Assembly: GCA_947471745.1 (NCBI GenBank)
Contig: CANJKZ010000781.1
Location: forward strand, 124,001 to 188,000
Length of the DNA: 64,000 nt
Reading direction: 5' to 3'
From: Closterium sp. Naga37s-1
Taxonomy: Eukaryota; Streptophyta; Zygnematophyceae; Desmidiales; Closteriaceae
Numbering within the stretch: the first letter of the stretch is position 1; every line of letters starts with the position of its first letter. The notes below the pieces were generated by a model. It was given only the letters and a program-made list of their open reading frames with translations, did not search any database and was not told the DNA's origin. This document shows, one piece after another, positions 24,181-34,369 of the stretch. The translations under genes were made by a program, and so were the position numbers.

Positions 24181-24679
24181 GGTACTACAGTAAAATTAGG
24201 AATGGGTGTGTGCTTCCTTGCTTCATGGTACTGTATGTTATGCTGTACCATTGTGTCTACTTCCAGTTTCAGAGAGATTGTTAGCTTTGAAGGATTAGTG
24301 AAAGAACGGAAGGATGTCTTGCTATACTTCTGTCTTTTGCGCTGCAATCCACACTTATGCAAATGCAAGCAGGACTAACGCACTCGTTTTTGTGTTTTTA
24401 ACACGTTCCGAAAGCGTACTTATTTCACTTTGAGAGTTTTCTTTTAGCGATCATTACTACACCTCTCATAAGGGCATGTAAAATCGCCGCAACTAAAAAT
24501 TCGGCCACAAGCTGAATGGCCGAATTGACGAAAGTAACCCGCTTGCGAAAAAAAGCAAAGACGCTCGCGACCGTCGTGAATTTCGCCAGTAGAAAACAGC
24601 ATTGATGGCCGTTTTGAAACTCGACTCGTATCCGACACCATGTCGATTCCAATTCGGCAAAATAGTCGACACTGTGAGC
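24181..24679. other. No recognisable gene
   Basis: AT-richer unique-looking sequence between the duplicated EGF block and the copia E LTR; no domain or repeat structure seen. Confidence 0.4.
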
Positions 24680-25110
24680 TGTTGGAATAACCGAAAGGTT
24701 ATCGTAAGCATTCCCGAAGGCTCTCCACTCTCGCGCCTGTATCAGTACCGCAATAGCTCATATAGAGCACGCGGAAGGTCGAGGGTCACCCGAAGGTCAA
24801 CAGTCGAAGACACTCAACGGTCGTGACCCTTGACTGCCCAGTAACCGCACAAGGTAGTTGCGAAGTGCAACGTGGTAACTGTTTAGAATGGCAATAGTCG
24901 TGGTTACAGTAGCAATGTAATTCAGTTAATAAGGGAATGTACCCCTCAGAGTACATGGCTAGCTAGGATTGCTATTTATATTCTTGTACTCCTATCTTAT
25001 AATCATCTTGTTTTCTCTCAACTTATTAACAAGGTCATTACGAAGACTTCACAGCTTTCTCATATACTTAGGAGCTTTATCCTATCCAGTGCGATCCTTC
25101 AGTTATAACA
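24680..25110 (+). repeat. Copia E 5' LTR (431 bp)
   Basis: TGTTGGAATAACC...TTATAACA, followed by tc and the primer binding site. Its middle shares aagggaatgtacccc and gtacatggctagctag with the copia I LTR, so E and I are related lineages. Confidence 0.88.
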
Positions 25111-25113
25111 TCA

Positions 25114-25125
25114 TGGTATCAGAGC
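25114..25125 (+). other. Copia E primer binding site
   Basis: TGGTATCAGAGC, the initiator tRNA-Met complement. The gypsy F target duplication (gctag) begins within its last two bases, so gypsy inserted right at its edge. Confidence 0.9.
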
Positions 25126-25128
25126 TAG

Positions 25129-25507
25129 AGTGAGGATCTAGGATCGAGCTCAGAAAAGAGAATGTGAATTGAATCGAATTGAATGAATCACCTGGGTACA
25201 ACACGAGGCTATATATAGGCTCGACACAAGGCCCCGTAACCAGGTGTTACGCGAAGGTTCCGCGGGTCGCGAAGCGTCCCGAACAGATCCTTACCGAATT
25301 CGGTAGGAGGCAATTCGGTGGCAACCGAAAAGCCAGAATTCGGTGCACGCAACCTAGCTCGGTGCTATAACAATAATAAAATATAGGAAAGCACCTAGCC
25401 TAGGAAATCAAGCAATTCATGCATGCATATGATTATCCTATGCTAGAAATAGCATAATAAAGTAAAGGCAAGCAAGCATAGCTGGCATAAGCCGTCGTAC
25501 TCTCACA
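25129..25507 (-). repeat. Gypsy F 3' LTR (379 bp)
   Basis: In element orientation it starts TGTGAGAGTACGAC. The outermost base is mutated (AGTGAGG instead of TGTGAGG on the plus strand). It differs from the other LTR by about one indel and a few substitutions, indicating a fairly recent insertion. Confidence 0.92.
25209..25218 (-). promoter_or_regulatory. TATA-like palindrome in gypsy F LTR
   Basis: CTATATATAG is present in both LTRs (also 31333-31342), about 80-90 bp from the LTR's 3' end in element orientation. It is a candidate TATA box for the element promoter. Confidence 0.45.
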
Positions 25508-25520
25508 CGTCCCCCCCTCA
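25508..25520 (-). other. Gypsy F polypurine tract
   Basis: On the minus strand gagggggggacg immediately precedes the 3' LTR. Confidence 0.85.
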
Positions 25521-27193
25521 AAGCTGGGTGGCGTGAGATACACCCTGCTTGAGAAGATAGTCCCTGAGAGCACGGCGTGCGTTGCCCATATCAGCTTCTG
25601 CAACCCAACTGTCCTCAGTGGGGTCGTATCCCTTCCAGCGTATCAGGAACTCGAGGGTCTTGCCGCCACGGCGCCGATGAGAGAGAACGCGCTCAATCTC
25701 GTACTCGGGTTCATCCTGCACAAGAACAGGTGGAGGTGGCGGTAGCTGCCGTCCCTGGAACTGGTGGTTGGGGTCCTTGTAGGGTTTCAGTAGCTGCACA
25801 TGGAAAGCGTTGTGAAGCTTCCACGTATCTGGTAAGCGCAAGCGGAATGTAACTGGTGTCACCTGTGCCTCCACGAGAAACGGACCACAGAAGCGAGGCC
25901 GGAGTTTGGATGGGAGGTGAGACAGGTTCAAGTTGCGTGTGTCAAGAAGCACCTGATCTCCGACTGCTACTGAGTGATCTCGTCGCTGACGATCGGCATA
26001 TTGCTTCTGGGAGTTCTGCATCGTGGTGAGACGTCGCTGAGTCTTCTCCCATAGCTGCTGCATGGTGGTGACGAAGTCATGTGCGGCTTGGACGTGTGCC
26101 GGTGTAGTTGGCTGCTGTGGGGTGAGTGGTTCCCGTCCGTAACACAGGAAGAAAGGAGTTTTCCCTGTGGCCGCATGTGACGCGTTGTTGTAAGCGAACT
26201 CCAGGGTCGGTAACTGTGTGTCCCAGTGGCTGACGTCGTCTTTGCAAGCTGTGCGCAGTAACTGTTCAACCACCTGATTGAGTCGCTCGGTCTGTCCGTC
26301 AATCTGTGGGTGGTATGCTGAGGACATCGCAAGTTTAGTCCCTAATAATCCCATGAGTTCCTTCCAGAACTTACTCGTGAATTTGGGGTCTCTGTCTGAG
26401 ATGAGTGTAGCGGGGATGCCGTGGATGGTGATTATGCGGTCGAAGAAGAGGCGAGCAGTTGCTTCAGCTGTGGCGGTGGCGTTGGTCGGTATGAAGTGTC
26501 CCATTTTGGAGAACTTATCGATGACTACGAGGATGGAATCATGTCCCCGTGAGGTCGAGGGAAGTCCTGTGATGAAGTCGAGACTAACGACCTGCCATGG
26601 CTGCTCCGGTACGGGTAGAGGCTGGAGTAATCCTGCTTTTTTCTGTTTGTTGCTCTTCATCCGCAAGCACGTGTCGCAGGAGGTGACGAACTGCTGCACG
26701 TCTGCTGCCATCCGAGGCCAGTAGTAATACTTCGCTATTCCCGCTAACGTCTTGTTGCTCCCGAAATGTCCCGCGTATGGTACGTCGTGAAATTCCTCCA
26801 ATAGGATCTGCCGTAGCGGGGCGTAATTCGGTACCCAAATCTTTCCTGAACCCTTCCTTACCGCTAGGTCTTTCTCCCACTGTAACAGCTTCTGTTTCTC
26901 TGCCGTTGCTATCTCGCCGTCCACGGAGTACCCATGTTGGAATAGACCCTTGAGTAGAGGGTTCATCCCGTCGAGCTGGATGCCTGCTACATGTCCGGGG
27001 TGGCTCAACGCGTCTGCCTTGTTGTGTAGCCCGGGCTTGTAGACGATGTCATAGTGGAAGTGAGTTTCCAGGAAGTCCACCCACCGCACCTGTCGTCGTG
27101 AGAGCGTCGGCTGCGACTTCAGGTATTTGAGACTGCAGTGGTCAGTATAGACTGTAGTCTTGGCTCCCTCTAGGTAACACCTCCACGCTCCGT
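25518..27193 (-). pseudogene. Gypsy F pol, C-terminal part: RNase H end, integrase, chromodomain
   Basis: The frame reads HGAWRCYLEGAKTTVYTDHC (end of RNase H, KYLKSQPTLSRRQ), then the integrase zinc finger (AGHFGSNKTL, CDTCLRMKSNKQKK), catalytic core (SLDFITGLP, LISDRDPKF, YHPQIDGQTERLN) and a chromodomain near the C-terminus (YEIERVLSHRR, FLIRWKGYDPTEDSWV). The chromodomain marks it as a chromovirus, a clade that targets integration to marked chromatin. The part is intact from here to its stop but is cut from the upstream RT by the insertion at 27199-27949 and by loss of the first part of RNase H. Confidence 0.9.
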
Positions 27194-27198
27194 GCTTC

Positions 27199-27949
27199 TG
27201 ACGGCGCCCCACCCCTGCTGCTGCCCGTTCTCCTGAATTAGGGTTTGGGGGTGGGGGGTATGGGGGTGCAGTTTCTGTGCGTCGTCCCCTACTCCTCCTC
27301 CTCCTCCGTCTCCCAGTGCTGCAGCTGCCGCTGAGGGGGGTGGGTGTGTGGGAGCCGAAGGAGTGGTACTAGGGGGGTGACGTGCAAGTGGAGTTAGGAG
27401 TGAAGCAGTGGGTGTGTTGGGGGTGTGTGGGACAGTTGGAGGAGGTTGAGCGGAGGCTGCTGTCTTGTCGTCCGCAGCACCTGTAGTCCGGGGCGCACTG
27501 TCCTGGTAGCCCAGAGAGTCTGCTGCGACTGTCGCCCGAGGGTCTGTTGCTCCTGTAGCTCGTCGTAGCCCGTGAGCCAGTTACTCCAGTAGTCCGGGGC
27601 ACACTGTCCCGGTAGCCACTGTGCCAGCAGCTCCTGTTGCCCGTGTGTCTGCAGCTTCAGCCGCCGTCTCTCATCTTCTCTCCTCTCACAGTCCCTCCTC
27701 CTCCTCACTTGCCCGCTGTGATTACCTCTAGCTTTGCTTCTTATTGTGAACTCCTGCTATACCTGCTCATTGTGCTGATTACACCCCACTTTGGCTATGG
27801 GGGTGTGTCAGAATGTTGTATTTGTCTAGCCTGCAGTGGGGTACTCTATAGCGAGTACAGACCAATCTAAGGTTTCCTATATGTACTCAACTGCTTGCTA
27901 GTGAACCTCCTCCTTTCTTCATTCTTACTTTCTACTGCTAATTCTGACA
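27199..27949 (+). mobile_element. Mini-element G', 5'-truncated copy in gypsy F
   Basis: A 751-bp insert, flanked by GCTTC (27194-27198 and 27950-27954), ends in a 144-bp LTR preceded by tatgggggtg. The body matches the reverse complement of mini-element G at about 32860-33395. The 5' LTR and primer site are missing. No protein domain is encoded; poly-Pro/Gln-like ORFs are artefacts of repeats. Confidence 0.8.
27806..27949 (+). repeat. Mini-element G' 3' LTR (144 bp)
   Basis: TGTCAGAATG...TTCTGACA with the block gcctgcagtggggtac (27830-27845). Homologous to both LTRs of G. Confidence 0.88.
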
Positions 27950-27954
27950 GCTTC

Positions 27955-30234
27955 CACCACGTAGTCCTTGTCTGGATCCGGCAAGATGAGTACTGGCGCT
28001 GTAGTCAGTGCTGTTTGTAGCTGTTCCATGGCTTGCTGATGAGGAGTATCACATTTGAAGGGCGTATCCTTTTTCAGTAGGTCGGTCAGTGGCGCTCCTA
28101 TCTTAGCATACTGCGGCACGAACCTGTTGTAGTAGTTGGCGAAGCCTAGGAACTGCTGCAACTCCTTCACGTTCTCCGGAATTTTCCACTTTTTAACGGC
28201 GTCGATCTTCCGCGGGTCCACGTGTACGCCCTCGGCACTCACCATGTGCCCGAGAAACTGCACCTTCTTTAGTGCGAAGTCGCTCTTCGACAGTTTCACG
28301 TAGAACTTATTCTTCCGCAGGATCTCGAACACCTTCCGTAGATGCTCCACGTGCTCCTTTATGTTCTTGGAGTAGATGAGGATATCGTCCAGGTACACCA
28401 CTACGCACTCGTCCAGCAGGGGTCGTAAGATGTGATTCATCTCCGCCTGAAACGTTGCTGGTGCGTTGCAGAGTCCGAACGGCATCACCAAGTATTCGTA
28501 GGAGCCGTATCGAGTACGGAACGCCGTCTTGTGGATCGAGTTGTCCGCCATCTTGATCTGCCAGTATCCCGACCGTAGGTCCAGCTTCGAGAAGACTGTT
28601 GCACCACACAGTTGGTCCAGTAAGTCGTCGATGCGCGGTATGGGGTATTTGTTTTTAACTGTCTGTTTGTTCAGTCCGCGGTAGTCGATGCACATCCGTA
28701 GACTGCCGTCTGGTTTTGGAGTGAAGAGAACTGGTGCACCGTAGGGAGAAGTGGATGGGCGGATCAGTTGTCTGTCCAGTAGATATTCTATCTGTTTCTT
28801 CATGTCTGTCAGTTCGGTCGGACTTAGTCGGTATGGTGCACGTGAGACGGGTTTCGCACCTGGTTCCTCCACGATCTCATGCTCGTGGGTGCGTGCTGGA
28901 GGTACGCCTGCAGGTAGGTCGTCGGGCATGATGTCTTTGTACTGCTCCAATACCTCCTTTACTGCTGCAGGTAGCTCCGAACTCGGCTTCTCCTCCTCTG
29001 CTGCTGCCATGACCAGTGCTAGGTAACCCGTGTTACTCTTGTTCACCGTTTGTTCGAACCGTGCCAGTGTTGTTTCAGGTACGTCCCCTGTATCCGTCCA
29101 GCTTCGCAGTGCTATCCGCTTCCCGTTGTTGTAGATGCACACCTTGCTGTTGACCCAATCGATCTCGGGGTTGAATCGCGTCAGAAAATCTCGCCCCAAG
29201 ATAAAATCTAACCCTTTGATGTTGGTGACTGGTAGTTTCGGCTTCCACCTCAACGCACCTGTATGCAACTGCAGTGATGCTTCGCCGTGGATAGGAAGCT
29301 TCGTACCGTCCACCATGGTTGCTGAAAACTGGGTCTCTTCCGCCTTCTCTCCAATTTTCTCCAATGCTCCGCGGTCACACACCGAGTGAGATGCACCGCT
29401 GTCCACCAGTGCCTGGAGGCGTCGCCCATTGCATAACACCTCGAGGAGTAGTGGTGTCTGCTGCGCTGAGTAGCCAAAGAGGGTCTCATTAATAGGATCA
29501 TAGGGTACATCAAACTTAATACCTTCCCTATTTCCTATACCTGACTCAGCGCTTTCCAACTTCACCTGGGGGGTAGGAGGATTTTTCCGAGGCTTGTATA
29601 ATTTCTCTTGAGCCTGGATGTCTCCTCTAAGCCTTGGCAGCTGTGTAGGCTTCACCTGTGGGCAACGGGGAGCCTTGACACTGTGCTGCGGGGAGAGAAT
29701 ATTAACTCCACGAAACGCACGACCCTTTTCTACGCTCCGTAGTACTTTGCCCAACTTCTCAGGTACCTGAATAATTTCTAAAGGCTTTTTCTTGGCCTCT
29801 AAACCTCCCCTGAATTTTTCAAAGGCTTGAAAACCACGAGAAGCAATATTCTTCGTTAGAGTATCTTTATAGGATACTTTTAACGAGTTCTTACTTTCGT
29901 GGGTGTTCGGCTGGAGTTTCCCGGTCGGTGCAGAGTCTTTTTTCGCGGAGCCTCCATTCGCCTCGGCGATTTCCCATGATGCCGGCCGGTCGTGACGTTT
30001 TAGATTCGCGCCATCATTTTCTCCTTTTTTCACCCGCTCCGAAGTCGCCACGTTGTCGCCTTTTTCTGCTTTTCGGATCTTTACGCGATCGCCAGGTCGA
30101 TCCGCGGCTACTGGCAATTCCCGTTTTTTTACTTCGGGGGTGCTCCACTGTTTCCGTCCCGGAGTGCCGCACGTGCTTTCTTCATTTTGTAGCACGACAA
30201 AAACTGATGCCCTGCTGCGCCGCAAAATTCGCAT
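27955..30234 (-). pseudogene. Gypsy F pol, N-terminal part: protease and RT
   Basis: ATG at 30234 lies within the end of Gag in the -1 frame. A basic linker is followed by a retropepsin motif ([12 protein letters not shown]), then RT motifs in order: [61 protein letters not shown] and [14 protein letters not shown]. The frame runs to [13 protein letters not shown] and then enters the G' LTR, stopping at 27925. The RT core looks intact; the polypeptide is cut off before RNase H. Confidence 0.92.
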
Positions 30235-31136
30235 TTTGTCGGCTGCTGCTTCGCGTCGTATTTGTCGATATCCATCGGTTCGGCGAACGTGGGGGGTGCC
30301 GATCGCTCCGTGCCGAATGTACGGTTCGGCGTGAAGCGTTGTGTTTCGGGTTGACCTCGAGTCGGCGCGTCGTATCGCTCGGCAGCACGCACGATGTCTC
30401 TGTAGCTGTTGTAATTCGCCGCAATCACCTGCCGCCGAATCTCCATTTTTAACCCTTCGGTGTACGCCTGGATTTTTTCGCCTTCGGTCAGGTCGGTGAT
30501 GCGGTTGAACAGTAACTCCATCTGCTGCGTGTACTGTGCTACACTACTGTATTGTTTGTGTCGGTGTATCTGCTGCCGTGCCATGTAGGTCGTATTAATT
30601 GGTTCGAAACGCTCGATTAAATCTGCCCGAAACTGCTGCCACGTTTTCTCCCCGCGGGCTACGTCGGTGTAGTAAATCCATTCGAGAGCCGGTCCACGTA
30701 ACAGTGTCGCTGCGAGCCGAATCCTTGCTGCGTCGTGTTGTGGGGTCGAACTGCCAATGGCCTCGAAGTAAATTTCGAGGGTGGCCACGAATCGCCGGAC
30801 GTCGGATCCCTTCGCGCTTGGATCGAACGCCTCCGGGAGCCTCGGTCGTGCTGCTTCGAGGTTCGGCGACAGTGGTGCCATTGGTCCGTGAAATGTCGGT
30901 GTCGCCACTGCTGCTGGAGTTGTCGGTGCTGCAGTCGCTGCGGTCGCTGCTGCTGCGGTGGCGAACCCTGGTTGGCTTGTCAGAAAAGCCTCGAGTCGAC
31001 GAAGCGTCGCCTGCGTCTGCTCCATGTCGGTGTGGAGGCTCGCAATGTCGCTCGTAGTCGCGTAGTTGTCGCCTTGGCCCTCCATGCCTGACATCAACGC
31101 GTCCGAAAAACCGAATCGAGGGGGAGTGAAAAACAC
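30129..31136 (-). CDS. Gypsy F Gag (335 aa)
   Basis: The start is at the first ATG after the primer site ([10 protein letters not shown]). It contains the retrotransposon Gag core ([50 protein letters not shown]) and one CCHC zinc knuckle near the C-terminus, [14 protein letters not shown]. It overlaps the pol frame by 106 nt, pol being in the -1 frame, so a -1 ribosomal frameshift could make Gag-Pol. The frame is intact. Confidence 0.9.
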   Translation of the reverse strand: MFFTPPRFGFSDALMSGMEGQGDNYATTSDIASLHTDMEQTQATLRRLEAFLTSQPGFATAAAATAATAAPTTPAAVATPTFHGPMAPLSPNLEAARPRLPEAFDPSAKGSDVRRFVATLEIYFEAIGSSTPQHDAARIRLAATLLRGPALEWIYYTDVARGEKTWQQFRADLIERFEPINTTYMARQQIHRHKQYSSVAQYTQQMELLFNRITDLTEGEKIQAYTEGLKMEIRRQVIAANYNSYRDIVRAAERYDAPTRGQPETQRFTPNRTFGTERSAPPTFAEPMDIDKYDAKQQPTKCEFCGAAGHQFLSCYKMKKARAALRDGNSGAPPK

Positions 31137-31235
31137 GGAACCGGTTTTACGTACCCGAAATCGATGTTTGACTGCGTCGCCCCCGCGGTTTTTTGAAGAC
31201 TGGTTTTAGTGGTCGAAAGAACTTCGCGTGTAAAC

Positions 31236-31250
31236 GGGCTCTGATTACCA
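31236..31250 (-). other. Gypsy F primer binding site
   Basis: On the minus strand TGGTAATCAGAGCCC follows the 5' LTR after two bases; it resembles a tRNA-Met-type primer site. Confidence 0.8.
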
Positions 31251-31252
31251 AG

Positions 31253-31632
31253 TGTGAGGATCTAGGATCGAGCTCAGAAAAGAGAATGTGAATTGAATCG
31301 AATTGAATGAATCACCTGGGTACAACACGAGGCTATATATAGGCTCGACACAAGGCCCCGTAACCAGGTGTTACGCGAAGGTTCCGCGGGTCGCGAAGCG
31401 TCCCGAACAGATCCTTACCGAATTCGGTAGGAGGCAATTCGGTGGCAACCGAAAAGCCAGAATTCGGTGCACGCAACCTAGCTCGGTGCTATAACTATAA
31501 TAAAATATAGGAAAGCACCTAGCCTAGGAAATCAAGCAATTCATGCATGCATATGATTATCCTATGCTAGAAATAGCATAATAAAGTAAAGGCAAGCAAG
31601 CATAGCTGGCATAAGCCGTTCGTACTCTCACA
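31253..31632 (-). repeat. Gypsy F 5' LTR (380 bp)
   Basis: The plus strand reads TGTGAGGATC...ACTCTCACA, with perfect 6-bp inverted ends. Target duplication GCTAG follows at 31633. Confidence 0.93.
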
Positions 31633-32713
31633 GCTAGAGTGGATTATAAGGCCTGCTAAGTTCTTGTTCTTGCTAGAACAACCTTCTCATAAATTATTTG
31701 TTACATCGTTACAAACTCTGCACTACTATGGCTCCAGAAAGAAAAGCCACTGCAAATTCTCCGGGCCCACCACCAGCGACACCTACTGCACCATTAGCAG
31801 TGACCTCCGTCTGCCCCGCTCTCGTTGAGCAGCTGGTCGCCCGCATCAATGCTCTTGAGAGCCATCAAGCAATGAGCATTGAGGGCTCAAGCTATGCACG
31901 TGGAGTTGCTGGAATTCCTCTCCCTGGAGAAGACCGCCGCGTCAACTCCGAGAGATCCTTCACATTTGACAACCGTCAAGCTTCACCTCCTGCGCAAGAC
32001 AATCAGCAACGCGCACACTCAGACACGATTGCAACAATGCAGACAAAATTCGTTCTGACTTCAAAGCTGAAAACTTCAGTTACTTTCGACGGAAAAGACT
32101 TCTACACTTGGAGCTTCGAGTTTGAGCTCCTCGCAACAACTGCGCAAATCTGGATGTACTACGACGGAAGCCTACCTTTTCCAACAAAAGGCACCGTCCA
32201 AGAGAAGAACCAATATTACCACGAGTCTCTTCTCGCGTACACCACTCTGCTTTGAAATCTCTCCCCCTCCGAGCAGCTCGGCATTCGCTCCTATAAATCA
32301 GAGTGGGCGCCCACGTACACCTCTTGGGAGCACCTGCGCAACTCATACATGGCAACAGATCCCGTCACTATGAGTCGCCTATTCAGCCAGCTTACATCGG
32401 TCAAAATGCAGCAAGGGGAGAAAGCGGGACCATATATCAACCGGTGCCGCAATCTACGCGATCACATCAAAAAGTGCGGCGGATCCGTCCCAGACGACAT
32501 GTTCGTCTCGATGGTTCTTTCCGGCCTCGGACCCGACTGGCGTCAATGCCAACTTGCTCCGCGCTCGAGCAACCGTTTCCGAGTCGGCCCTGTGTGCCAC
32601 GCTTCTCTCCGAGCAAAAGGAGATCGACCTGTATAACGAGAAGAACATCAAGCGGGAGAAATTAGTCTTCTACGTCGGAGCAACTGAAGGGGAGCAGCAC
32701 GGAAATAAAGGAA

Positions 32714-32852
32714 TGTCAAAGCAATAGACAGAAAGAACACGAAAGAGGGTTTGCACTAGCAGGCAGTTGAGTATATATAGGAAACCCTAAATCTGGGTTG
32801 TACTCGCTATAGAGTACCCCACTGCATGCTAGACAAATACAACATTCTGACA
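32714..32852 (-). repeat. Mini-element G 3' LTR (139 bp)
   Basis: Plus strand TGTCAAAGCAATAG...TTCTGACA; next to it (32853-32863) lies the polypurine tract cacacccccatag in plus-strand reading. Confidence 0.9.
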
Positions 32853-33439
32853 CACCCCCATAGCCAACGTGGGGTGTAATCAGCACAATAAGCAGGCAGA
32901 GCAATAGTTCACAATGATAAGCAAAGCTAGAGGCTATCACAGAGGGCAAGTGAGGAGGAGAGACTGTGAGGGGCGAGAAGATGGGAGACGGCGGTTGAAG
33001 CTGCAGACACACTGTAGCGGCTGGCTCAGTGGCTACCGAAGCAATGGCCCGGACTTTAGGAGTAACTGGCTCCGCGGCTACGCCGAGCGGCTAGAGCAAT
33101 TGACCCACGGGCGACTGGCGACTACCGAAGATTGTAGCCTCCGGACTACTGGCGCTGCGGACGACAAGACAGCTGACTCCACTCAACCTCCCCCAGCTGT
33201 CCCACACCCCTTTCACACACCCCCTGCTGAACCCCCTAGCAGTGCTCACACGCCACCCCCATAGTACTACTCCGACGGCTCCCACGCATCCACCCCCCTC
33301 AGCGGCAGCTGCAGCAGTGGGAGACGGAGGAGGAGGAGGAGCAGGGGAGGCCTCACACACCCGTCATCCCCATACTCGCCACCCCCAAACCCTAACACAG
33401 GCAGGACGGGGCGGGAGCGGGTGCACGCACGGCAGGGCA

Positions 33440-33700
33440 GGTGCGCAAGGCCTGGCGCAGGCTGAACGGGCCGCGCATGGGCCTGGCGCAGGCCGTACGG
33501 GCCGCGCGCGGGCTGTACGGGTCGCACGCGGGCCTGGCGCAGGTCGTACGGGCCGCGCGCGGGCTGTACGGGCCGCGCGCGGGCCTGGCGCAGGTCGTAC
33601 GGGCCGCGCGCGAGCTGTACGGGCCGCGCGCGGGCCTGGCGCAGGTCGTACGGGCCGCGCGCAGGCTGTACAGGCCGCGCGCGGCCCAGGGGCGCTTTGA
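33440..33700. repeat. GC-rich tandem repeats inside mini-element G
   Basis: Units of about 27-54 bp built from gcctggcgcaggtcgtacgg and gccgcgcgcgggctgtac. The resulting Ala/Arg/Pro-rich ORFs in all frames are not taken as genes. Confidence 0.85.
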
Positions 33701-33970
33701 CGGGCGACGGGGGGCGACGCGCAGGTCCCCGGGGGCGCTTCGACGGGCGACGGGGGGCGACGCGCTGGTCGACGGGGCAGGAAACCGCCGCGTGCCTCGG
33801 GGCGCACGGCGGGCAGAAAACCGCCGCGCGCCCCGAGCGCTTGGCGGGCAGAAAACCGCCATGCGCCCGGAGCACGTGGCGGGAAGAAAAAACGTCGCGC
33901 GCCACGGGGCGCGCGACAGACAGGACAGCAGCGGAAGCTAACGGTGGGCCTACAGGCTAGGAGCGTAACC

Positions 33971-33982
33971 GCTCTGATAGCA
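33971..33982 (-). other. Mini-element G primer-site-like sequence
   Basis: The minus strand reads TGCTATCAGAGC next to the 5' LTR, one base different from the tRNA-Met complement in copia C and E. Confidence 0.75.
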
Positions 33983-34125
33983 TGTCAAAGCAATAGACAA
34001 AAAGATAGAACACGAAAGAGGGTTTGCACTAGCAGGCAGTTGAGTACATATAGGAAACCCTAAATTTGGGCTATACTCGCTACAGAGTACCCCACTGCAG
34101 GCTAGACAAATACAACATTCTGACA
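33983..34125 (-). repeat. Mini-element G 5' LTR (143 bp)
   Basis: Plus strand TGTCAAAGC...TTCTGACA, similar to the other G LTR with a few substitutions and a 4-bp length difference. Confidence 0.9.
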
Positions 34126-34369
34126 AGGAACTTTCTGCAAGTACTGCAAGAAGCCTGGGCACACTATCGATCGGTGCTATAAACGAAAGGCCGCCGACGA
34201 AAGGCGCAACAACCCCTCGAGCCAACAATCCTTGACGCCTTCAACTTCTCCCGTAGCAACATCCACCGTCTCGCCTCCTTCCATTGCAAGCACCTCGCAG
34301 ACACCTGCACGCATTACGGCCAAGGATAAAGGCAAGGGGTGGGACGGAGTGTACTGATGTGGCTGCCAC

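Larger units (their letters stand above)
25129..31632 (-). mobile_element. Gypsy F, chromovirus-type LTR retrotransposon, nested in copia E
   Basis: A minus-strand Ty3/gypsy element of 6.5 kb has LTRs of 379-380 bp. The 5-bp target duplication GCTAG is at 25124-25128 and 31633-31637. It has Gag, protease-RT, integrase and a C-terminal chromodomain. It is opened by a truncated mini-element (27199-27949) and lacks the front of RNase H, so it cannot be autonomous now. Confidence 0.93.
32714..34125 (-). mobile_element. Mini-element G: 1.4-kb non-autonomous LTR element
   Basis: Two short LTRs (139 and 143 bp) bound a 1.1-kb interior with a primer-site-like sequence and polypurine tract but no Gag or Pol. 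The target duplication AGGAA is perfect (32709-32713, 34126-34130). It lies inside the Gag zinc-knuckle codons of copia E. LTR ends, polypurine tract and the gcagtggggta block are shared with the large B/D copia family, which may supply its proteins. Size and structure fit a TRIM/LARD-like element. Confidence 0.92.
31728..34343 (+). pseudogene. Copia E Gag, interrupted by mini-element G
   Basis: ATG 31728 (MAPERKATANSPGPP) opens Gag. A TGA at 32253 interrupts the conserved core, which continues in frame (SEWAPTYTSWEHLRNSYM, YINRCRNLRDHI). A further frame change follows near 32560-32620, leading to EGEQHGNKG at 32713. After mini-element G (32714-34125) and its AGGAA duplication the zinc knuckle resumes as FCKYCKKPGHTIDRCYKR at about 34129-34182. 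The frame then ends near 34355 in the junction with the TSR3-like gene. Confidence 0.85.
24680..34345 (+). mobile_element. Copia E, 5' half, carrying nested gypsy F and mini-element G
   Basis: 5' LTR (24680-25110), primer binding site, then Gag resuming at 31638 after gypsy F and continuing to about 34345 after mini-element G. Protease, integrase, RT and the 3' LTR are absent; the sequence passes directly into the terminal-exon region of the TSR3-like gene. The right boundary is approximate. Confidence 0.8.

Noticed and set aside
33267..33905. Ala/Arg/Pro-rich ORF of over 200 codons
   Set aside because: GC-rich tandem repeats inside mini-element G keep all frames open; overlapping ORFs on both strands look alike.
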